Origin: Schizophyllum amplum
Taxonomy: Eukaryota; Basidiomycota; Agaricomycetes; Agaricales; Schizophyllaceae
NCBI GenBank assembly: GCA_007026445.1
Contig: VDMD01000089.1
Coordinates: forward strand, 1 to 64,000
DNA length: 64,000 nucleotides
Direction of reading: 5' to 3'
The translations under genes were made by a program, and so were the position numbers. A model generated the notes under the pieces. The model was given only the letters and a program-made list of their open reading frames with translations, had not been told where the DNA came from and did not search any database. Below are positions 55,595 through 64,000 of this stretch, piece after piece (the first letter of the stretch is position 1; each line of letters begins with the position of its first letter).

Positions 55595-57471
55595 ATCGGA
55601 CGCCCAAAAGCAAGATCGCGATGGAAGATGGGCGAGTTCGAAGGAGCGGCCGGGCCGGCAGCTTCGGCAGATGTGGCTGTGAGCCCCACGGTCACGTTAC
55701 TCGCGCGCGAAAGGTGCCGGTGATTGCGAAGCGTTGATTCTTTGCCTTTATTTGGGCACCCTAGTATAAATTCAGCCTGCCGCCTCCTCTCTCCTTTCAC
55801 CTCCCCACCAGGATGAGGGTATCTCAGCGTTCTGGGCGCTCCCGGAATTGTGTTACCCGCAAGGGTTATCCAGCTAGAGTGCCCTTCGAGGTGGCCTTCG
55901 CGCCTCAGACCTTAGACTCATCCCATCGCCGTGGCTTCTTCCCGCGTCCGCACCACTCTGGCCGTGCATCAGCTCCGAGCTCGCTCTCCCGCCAGTTTCT
56001 GGGCATCGCTCCTTCCTCCGCGTCGCTCGTCTTCGCGCGTCGCGCGACCTGTCTCGCCTCGTCGTGTTTGAGCTGGTCTGGCTGACCCTTTCGCTGACGG
56101 CTCGGGTGATGGAGGGGTTTACCTAGCCTGGTGCGTCTGGCCGCTCTCTTACGAACGTTCAGCTCTCTGATTTGGTCTCGTAGATGGTCGGCCGTGAGCA
56201 TGATCCTCGCCTGCGCATCCCCGCGGCTCCGTGGCTGTGGCCCCTCGCGTAACGGCTTTGGTCGTTATGACTGCTTGGTCTGGGAGGTCGTCGGGTCTTC
56301 CTCATCCAGCTTAGGCCTCGATCTCCCCACGCCGACGTCGATCTCTACCATCCTCCCACGCCGCCTGCCCTGCCCCTCCAGATCTATGTCCGTCGGGCTC
56401 GTCAGGCGCTACCCACGCACGCGTTGTCGTTGGCGCTGGTCTTATATCCGAAAAATCCCACCTTCGCGGCCCGACGCTCTGCGCCTTACGACCCGCGCGA
56501 CGCAGGCGGCGAGTCCAGCACTTCCGATGAAGGGTCCCGCGTCGGCGGCGCCATCTGCGACTTGGGGTGATGCATCGAGGGAGGGGATGGACGTGGTCGA
56601 GGTGGTCGGAGATGCCTCCGCGAGGCGTCAGTTCAACAAGGCTATTGAGCTGGCCTTCTCCCCGCGTGCCTGCTGCCCTACGTCGCATTCGCTGAGTCAG
56701 CCTTCGACCTGAACCTCTTCGACCTGCGCCGTTCGCGCTGGAGCGACGCCAGCCGGCGAGCCTGTCACGCCCACCCACTCGCTGCCGGCAGGCCGACCTT
56801 TGCTCTATGAGACTGCAGCACCATCGGAGCTGCCACGCAACCGGGACTTTACACTTGAGCTTAGCCATGTACTCAACGGGGTGGAAAGGGCGTAGCTACC
56901 GGCGCAAGGTGAACTGTGAGAGGACTGGACTCAGCTTACTATGCCGTAGAGGACGTCGATGCATGCGTGCATGAGCACGCAATGCCTATATATATAGGGA
57001 ACGAACGCGGTAGAAAGTCGGTCAATCGTAGGATGATATGACCGAGTCAACCTACAAATCCCGCGCCCTGTAATCAAGCTGCGACAGATAGACTTCTAAT
57101 GAGACCGTAATTGCCGTCTCTGCTACTATCAAATACCGCACGCGTGAGGGTACCACCACGATTTATGATATGCTCCTTGGTCTACGTCTCGAACACGGCC
57201 GACAAGAGCCGGCATACTAGTGATATCCAGGTGATATCTACGGTGCATGAATGAGCATCACAGGACTTACATTTGATTGAAACAAATAAAATAACATGAA
57301 CTAAGTAGTAAGCCGGAGCCGAGCTTTATTTCCTGCCATCTCACCTCTACGCATATTTACACACCCCCTAGTGCAATTCATGACGACGGCAGCGCGGATC
57401 TTATAAATAAAACGATGAATCATTGCAAGGACTCTACTGCCCCGTATCACTACTGACAAGTAGAATCTTGT
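55595..57471. other. Intergenic, GC-rich, with possible coding remnant
   Basis: Plus-strand frames at 55813-56085 and 56131-56712 are Arg/Ser/Pro-rich. A third frame near 56325-56570 (DLYHPPTPPALPLQIYVRRA) is more protein-like but ends at a TGA near 56568. No domain recognised; treat as possible debris. Confidence 0.35.
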
Positions 57472-57519
57472 GGCCATCGCTACGCTCGCGCGGCCAGCGC
57501 TCTCGTCGTAGCGATGGCC
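57472..57519. repeat. Hairpin repeat, copy 2
   Basis: Same 13 bp arms as 7931-7994 (GGCCATCGCTACG and complement) with a 22-base centre, 16 bases shorter than in copy 1. The right half is identical to copy 1. Confidence 0.7.
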
Positions 57520-57847
57520 TTTCAGCACTGGCTCTGTAATTGGGCACCGGGCGACAGGACCACTGGCGAAGCGGGAACTGGGGTAGCCATTGCGAATCCG
57601 TAAGCATGCGAAGTTGCGGTCTTGAAAGACGTCGCAGAATCACAAGCTCGAAAGACACGCCGAATATGCGTGCCGCAAAATCACGACGATGTCGCGGTGC
57701 CAGGGTAAGGGTAAGGGGACATGTAAAAGACATTGATACAATGCTTCACAGCTTGTAGGCCTGCCGACAATCGTCAGAGTCGTTCAGAGCCGCTATGGCC
57801 CCGTAAGCATTAAACGCACCCTCTCAATATGCGGCCAGGTTATCGAC

Positions 57848-60795
57848 TCAGTTGACGTCCACGGTCTTCGACAACTGCGACCTCCACAACCTCGCCGCGG
57901 TCGCCATCCACGTCTTCGAGTCCACGACCTTGACGAAGCCGACGTCCACAGTGCCCTCGACAAAGTCGACATCCACGGCCTCAACAAAGCCAACGTCCAC
58001 GACCTCAACGGTAGCAGCATCTATGATATCGACGGAGTCGCATTCACGACCTCGACGAAGCCGACGTCCATGACCTTGACGGGTCGACATACTACATGCC
58101 CTCGCCGAAGTCAGCGTCCAGACTCTCGACAGGGGTCGACGTCCACGACCTCGACGGGGTCGTCGCGCACGCCTTAGACGGCGACGCTATTTACGGCCTT
58201 GACCAAGTCGCCGTTCATGACCTCGCCAGGGACTCCATCTACAGTGCCTTTGCCGGGGGTCGACGACCTCGACGGAGCCGGCGTCCGCGACCTCGACAGC
58301 GTCCACGTCCTTGACGAAGCCTGCGTCCATGAGCTCGACGAAGTCGACGTCTAACGGAGCCAGCGTACACAGTCTTTGACAGCAGCGGCGTCGACACGCC
58401 TTCGACACGGGCGACATCCATAACGTCGACGGCGGTAGCGTCCTCACCCTCGACGGTGCCAGTGTCAACACTTCGAGGAGGCCGATGTCCAAGACCTCGA
58501 CGTAACCATCTTCCACGACCTCAACGTCGGTAGCATCCACGGCCTCGACGGTGCCCGCGTCCATGATCTTGGCAGGCCAGCGTCCAAGCAGATCCTCGGC
58601 GTCCTCGACCTGGACCGCTACAGTGTCCATGCCCTCGACGGCGTCGAAGACGACCATGTCAGGGTCGACGTCCACGACCTCGACGCGGCTGACGTCCACC
58701 ATTTCGACGGAGTCCAATTCCACGATCTCGGCGAGGGTCGACAGAGCCAGCGTCCACAACGCCCTGACTGGGCCGATGTCCACATGACCTGGACAAGACC
58801 GACGTCTACGACCTCGACGGACGTGGAGTCACGACCTCGACAGCGTGCGACAATATCCATGGCCTCGACGATGCGGCGTGAACGACCTTGACGCTGCGGC
58901 GTCCATGTCCTGCAGCGAGGTCGACGTCCGATATTGACGGGCTCGATGACCATGGCCATCAGCGACAAGTAGCCGTTCACAACCTCAACACAGTCGGCAC
59001 CCAAGCCATCGATGAAGTCAGCAGGCATGGCCTCGACAGGGGTGCTCTTTCCACATGCCCGGCGCCTCTCTCTCCGCATCGTCCAAGCCCTCGACTCGAG
59101 CCACGCCCACGACCTTGACGTGATTGGCGTCCGCACCCTCGACAAGATTGGCGTACGTGACTTTCGGCACACGACCTCGACGGTGATGTCGTCCACAATT
59201 GAGATGTCGGCAGCTTTCACGGCCTCGACCTTTTCGGTGTACCGTCCTCGACAGATCCGGCATTCACGGCTGCGACGACACCGGAGTCCACAGTCTTCAG
59301 AGGCGGCGGCGTCCAGAGCCTCGACGGCGGTAGCGTCCACAAGGTCGTGCTCGACGGCTCCGGCGTCCACGACCTTGACTTCAGCGGCTTCCACGCCCTC
59401 GACGAGGCCGACGTCCACAGCGCCCTTGAAGAGATCGGCGTTCACGGCCTCGACGAGGGTAGACGTCTATGATATCGACGGCGCCGGCATGCATGGCCTC
59501 AATTCTGCGCCCACGATGGGACTGACGTCCATGCCCCTCAACCGAGTCGCCGCCCACTACATCGACGAGGCATACGTTCATAACCTCGACGGCGGTAGCG
59601 TCCCACGACCTTGACGGCGGCGGCGCCCACGACAGCACCGACGTCCAGGACATCGACGGGGGTCGACGTCCAAAGCCTTGACGACGTCACGTCCGTAGCC
59701 TCGACTGCGTACGTCGACGACCACAACCTCAGCGCGGCCGGTGTCCATGATCTCGACGGAGCCAACGTTCATGACCTCGACGGAGTCGACGTTCAAGTCC
59801 TCAACAGTGGCGGCACCCAGATTATCGACGATGCCGGAATCGATCGTCTCGTCGACGTGGCCTGCATCCACGACATTGACGAAGCCGGCGTGCATGGCTA
59901 CGACGTGCTCGGCGTCTATGCCCTCGACCCTCGGCGGCGCAGGCATTCATGACCTCGACGGAGTCGGGGCCCGTTTTTCGACGAACCCGGCGGCCATGCC
60001 CTCGACAGGGCCGGCACGCAATCCCTCGATGCGGTCGGCGTGCACAGCGCCCTCGACAATGTCGGCATCCCATGCGCACGGCCGGGCCGGGTCTATGACC
60101 TCGACGGCGCAGGCATCCATAGCTTCGACAGATCCAGTTTCACGGCTTCGACGACGCCGTCCATCTCGACGGATCCGACGTCCAAGACCTCGACGGTGGC
60201 AGGGTCCACGACCTCGGCGGCGTCAGCCGCGACTTCGACGGAGTCGACGTCTATATTCTTGACGATGACCTCGATGTGGTCGGCGTCCACGACCTCGGCG
60301 GAGCTACTGTGAACGACCTTGACGGCGGTAGCATCCACGACTTCGATACAGTCGACGTGCATGCCTTGACGTGTTTGGCGTCCAACTCTCGACGAATCCG
60401 ACGTCCATAACCTTGGAGCGGCCAACATCCACGACCTCGACGATGCCGATATGCACGACCTCAACGTTATCGACGTCCATGGGCTCGACGAGCTCGACGT
60501 CCACGACCTTGAAGGCGGTAGCGTCCACGACCTCGACCTTGTCGACGTTCATACCCTCGACGGCGATAGCGTCGGTGGCATGTCAGAATCGGCCTGCATG
60601 CTCTTGACGGCGCCGACGTCCATAGTCTTGACGAAGTCCAAATCCAGGTCCTGGATATGCCCGACATACATGCCCACGACAGCGACAGCGTCTGACATGA
60701 CCTCAACGTGGTTGACGTCCACGGCCCTGGTGCGGCCGACGTCCCATAGCCTCGACGGGTTGTGCGTCCATGGCCTCGACAAGGCCGGCGTCCCA
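57848..60795. repeat. Diverged ~24 bp minisatellite, about 2.95 kb
   Basis: Built of a 24-base unit near GACGTCCACGACCTCGACGG plus four variable bases, roughly 120 units by length. Plus-strand frames read as an octapeptide repeat (VHDLDGVD, VAHALDGD, AIYGLDQV). The minus strand reads as VEVVDVGS-like octads. All six frames stay open for hundreds of bases because the period is a multiple of three. Unit-to-unit divergence is high and indels shift the phase several times. Probably non-coding, but a decayed repeat-protein gene is possible. Confidence 0.85.
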
Positions 60796-60799
60796 TGAC

Positions 60800-61660
60800 T
60801 CGTCGAGCGAATAGACGTGCCGTCTAGTTTCCGGATAAGCGATTCATAGTTCGCGGATAGGCGCCTCGTAGATCGCGCGTCGGCGGCTCGTAGTCACATG
60901 TAGGCTCGCCTTGGGGGTTCGCGTAGATGGGCGATTCGTAGTTCACGGGTCGGCGATCTGTCAATTTGTGTAGGCAACTCTTGGTTGGCGACAGGATTCA
61001 TAGTTCGCGTGGATGGGCGACGCGAAGTTCGAGTGAATGTGCGCCAACGCGCCTCGTGGTTCGCACCGTACGGGGGACTTTGGTTCGCGAGTGGGCGCCT
61101 CGTCGTGCGCAGGCAGCCTGCACTTCGTGGTTCACGGATCGGTGACTCGCACTGCGCGTATTGACGATTCGTGGTTCGTGTGTAGGCGATGTGCAGGTCG
61201 CATCGTGTAGGCGACTCGTGGTCCGCTTGCATAGGCGACTCGTACTGCATGTACAGGCTACTCGTCTTTCGTGTATGAGCATTCGTGGTTCGCGTACAGG
61301 CGACTCGTCGTTCGGCGATCCGTAGTTAGCGCATAGGCGCCTCGTCGTTCCCGCGTGAACGGGCGTTCGTGGTTGGGGTGTAGGCAGTCCGTAGTTCCGA
61401 GTCGTGGATGGGCGACTCGTAGTTCGCGCGTAGGCAATTCGTAGATCGCGTATTGGTGAGTCGTAGCCCGCGTGTAGGCGACTCGAGATTCGCGTGTGAG
61501 CGACTCGGGGTTCGCGCATAAGATAAGGCAATTCGCAGTTCGCGAATAGGCGATCCACAGTTCACGAATAGGCGGAACATAGTTCGCGAGTAGACGCCTC
61601 ATAGTATACGCCTTACAGGCAGCTCGTAAACCACGAACAGGCGACTCGTGAATCACGACC
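60800..61660. repeat. Second, ~22 bp minisatellite, about 0.86 kb
   Basis: A different unit, near CGCGTGTAGGCGACTCGTAGTT, in about 40 diverged copies, directly abutting the 24 bp array. The period is not a multiple of three, so any frame changes register from unit to unit, arguing against coding. Confidence 0.75.
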
Positions 61661-62079
61661 CGTCGGCGACTAGCGCAGGGATGGTCAGTGTCTGTAAACG
61701 CTCAAGAGGCACTGTGCGCACCTTCGCGCATATTCACCCATGTGCATATGCTCCAGGCTCTCGGCGCCGGTACGCTCCGATGTCCACGCTCGAGAAGGAG
61801 GGGGAAGGAGCTGTCCGATAGAACCCCCGCACAAATTGGCTTCAATTTCTGACCCTGGAGACGTCGCGGTATGCCCTCCACTTGGTCGGGATATCGGGCC
61901 ACGGGCGAGGATTTGAACTCGGGGAGGGCGCAGGCACGCATGGCGAGGTCGTGGACGACGACGAGGAAGCACATCATAGGAGAATGCGGATGGACGCATC
62001 AATTGAACGCGGTGGTACGTGATGGGAAGAGCGATGCACTTGAAATTTGTCAGCCGGCGCACCGAAACGAGGGAGTCTG
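61661..62079. other. Intergenic
   Basis: Between the minisatellites and repeat copy B. The minus-strand frame crossing it (61685-62431) has no recognisable domain. Confidence 0.4.
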
Positions 62080-63985
62080 GCACCTTTTCGCTGTGCGCAG
62101 CGCCACTTCGCGCCGCCCGCCGCGCTCCTGGGACCTCACGGAACTCCTCAAAACCATCGTCTCCACGTCCCCAGCCCGTCGCATTCGTCCCCCAGAATTC
62201 CTCGCATGAATATGCCAGAGCGACTTCGTGCTGCGTCCTTTTTAGCCTCCCAAACGTCGTCCAGAATGCACCCGGGGGATGTTGAGGTGTGCAGGTTTTG
62301 TGGGTGGTAAAGGAGCGTGCGCACCCAGTAAAGTAGCGGTGGCATGCGTGAGGTCGTAAGCGAGGTGGCAGAACCGTGGGCGAGTGGTCGAGGCCGTGAG
62401 GGCATGAGGAAGCGAGGCCGCAAGGGTGCACGCTTGAGGGAGCGAGGGCACGGGGCTTGGCGATTGTATGGAAAGCTTGAGTGCGAGGATGAGTAAGCTA
62501 GAAGCGAGCCAGCGGGGACGCGATGCGAGGGACGAGATACTCACCTCGAGATAGATGTGCTCGCCAACGATAAGCGGGGTCGCTTTCGAACTGCCCGCGG
62601 GACTGTCCGTTCAAAGCATCCTGAGCATGAATTCCCCCAACAGTCCCGTGCGGGTACTGTTGGTGTTCGTGCTGGGAGTGTCGTAAGCACTGTGTCGCCC
62701 GGATTTTTTGGCGTCTTTGCATCGCTCGCCGGGCCGTTGGCAGCGTTGTGAATGCCCGGTGCGGCTTTGCCGACGGCACAGCGAGCACGGCAAAAATATC
62801 GGGACCAACAATGAGAAGCGCACCAAGAGAGTCGAACCGCTCACGTCGTCTCACGTGTGACGAGCGCAGAGCGCAGGGAGCACATGAAGCACGCGCTCCG
62901 GGGAGGCAACGGCGACATGAGCAATGGCGAAGGTTCAGGACAAGGCAGGAAAGATCACGCGGCGGTGCGGTACTCGGACCGACTCACCGATCCCTCTCCT
63001 CGGGCGCCGCCATGTTCCCGCCCATCGTCTCTTTCTTTCATTCCCCCAGCATTACCAGCCTGTTCTTTGCTATTCATGACGTCCGATTGTGAAGAACTGG
63101 AAGCGCTTGCCCGCGCATGTTAATCACAATCTTCGACGATCCACCAAGTGGAGCGCCATAGACTGACTACTTAAGTACTTACCTTCAATCGGACGGCGCC
63201 CGGCTTCGTTCCGATGCTACAGATGGGTCGCTCACCCTCAAGGTAATCGTTTATGCGATCCAAGTACGCCCCTCAAGTACCGATGAGCGGGATCTATGGC
63301 CTTCTTGATTGTTCAAGAAGTTATGAAGTTCTGTATGTAAATTTCGCCAACCTTTGGTGGGTATTATAACCTACTCCTGCCTCAAAGATGTTCATTTAGC
63401 GTTTATCAACCGATATTCATTGACAGATGGGCCGCCTTTGCGCTTGAACTTGCGCTGTATCGCGAATAAGAGCGATTTCGTTATGTGGCGTCACTTTTGG
63501 TACGTCCATACCGCGTTAGTTTCGTCTCGGCGTCGCGTTATAGATAACAAAAAAATGGTGCACTAACATCGTCGTCGACGGGTTGCGAACCGCGTCTGTG
63601 CGCATTCCTCACCACGATATACGCGGCCCCCTCCTCCTCCCTCCTCCCTCTCCTTTTTCACCCCGTCCCGAATCTTCCGGCGAGCCGCACCGCGCTTACA
63701 AAACTGTCTCCCGGAGTCCCTCCAGACATGCTAACGATGACGCGCCGCGCCGCGTCTGCCGCGCGAACTCGCAGTAGTGCCATTTCCCAACGAGGGGAAT
63801 GAGGCCATTCACATCTTCCATCGGGTTCCAGTGCGTTTCCGCGCGCAGTTAACGGGTCCTGGATGCTGACACACTCCACCAGAAGGATGTAAATGTGATA
63901 CGGCGACGCTGCGCCTGCCTTCGCCCTGCACAATTCGTGCTAACTCACCGGGCGCGTTCTGCGCGCATCCACCCCAAAATCCCAG
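62080..63985 (+). repeat. Old dispersed ~2 kb segment, copy B
   Basis: Counterpart of 8360-10360 in the same orientation, with matching blocks in the same order throughout. Both copies show GTGAGT-like words on the minus strand near 8830 and 62545 (reverse ACTCACCTCGA), so the ancestor may have had a spliced minus-strand gene. Now no frame is shared. Confidence 0.7.
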
Positions 63986-64000
63986 GTGCACGTGTATCCA

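Noticed and set aside
57848..60798. Many 80-275 aa ORFs on both strands in the minisatellite
   Set aside because: Open only because the 24-base unit is a multiple of three and lacks stops; divergent units and phase jumps give no coherent protein.
57848..61660. CRISPR array
   Set aside because: Units are contiguous and diverged, with no constant repeat and unique spacers; the genome is fungal.
60800..61680. Minus-strand 132-186 aa ORFs
   Set aside because: Produced by the 22 bp repeat; the register changes every unit, so no constant peptide repeat results.
61685..62431. 248-aa minus-strand ORF
   Set aside because: No recognisable domain, Pro/Arg/His-rich, and it crosses into the old repeat copy without a counterpart frame in copy A.

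Overview
The window looks like an accessory, repeat-rich piece of an Agaricomycete (Basidiomycota) genome. The evidence is many 45-60 bp introns with GTRNGT donors and CAG/TAG acceptors, a chromodomain Ty3/gypsy retrotransposon, a lineage-typical APH-like kinase, a decayed GH30 glycosidase and a decayed GCN1. No rRNA, tRNA, CRISPR or prokaryotic operon structure was seen. All calls were made by reading the sequence; no database search was run.

Layout. 1-540: 3' part of a host gene. 545-7514: a complete, very young chromovirus with identical 509 bp LTRs and a 5 bp target duplication, inserted just behind the host stop codon. 7.5-20.5 kb: mostly non-coding, with an old ~2 kb segment whose diverged partner lies at 62.1-64.0 kb, a hairpin repeat and pyrimidine-rich degenerate repeats. 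21.0-22.9 kb (minus): an intact eight-exon gene of 509 residues whose C-terminus has an HxD...H...R arrangement like 2-oxoglutarate/Fe(II) dioxygenases. 23.5-25.6 kb: a decayed P-loop-NTPase-like gene. 26.6-32.5 kb: coiled-coil gene remnants, a small spliced gene, an L11-like scrap and repeats. 33.0-34.8 kb: a GH30 pseudogene. 34.9-35.1 kb: a CACTA-type MITE. 35.3-36.8 kb (minus): an intact four-exon APH/kinase-like gene with an internal duplication. 37.8-38.1 kb: a 64-residue three-exon gene resembling a chitin-binding CBM5/12 module. 38.35-38.78 kb: a fold-back element. 39.3-39.8 kb: a small spliced hypothetical gene. 40-44 kb: fragments and repeats, including a copy of the APH first exon. 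45.0-51.9 kb: a GCN1 pseudogene with at least seven lesions. 52.3-55.6 kb (minus): an intact 13-exon gene of 909 residues whose C-terminus carries the same HxD...HGT pattern as the 21-kb gene. 57.8-61.7 kb: two adjacent diverged minisatellites. 62.1-64.0 kb: the second copy of the old duplication.

No pathway links these genes. The region reads as a nursery and graveyard: housekeeping and carbohydrate-active genes have decayed, while a few spliced lineage-specific genes and a fresh retrotransposon remain intact. The two intact HxD...HGT genes are the best candidates for under-described biology. The retrotransposon offers three testable mechanisms: a self-priming complementarity, an extra ORF overlapping gag, and a -1 frameshift at the gag stop.
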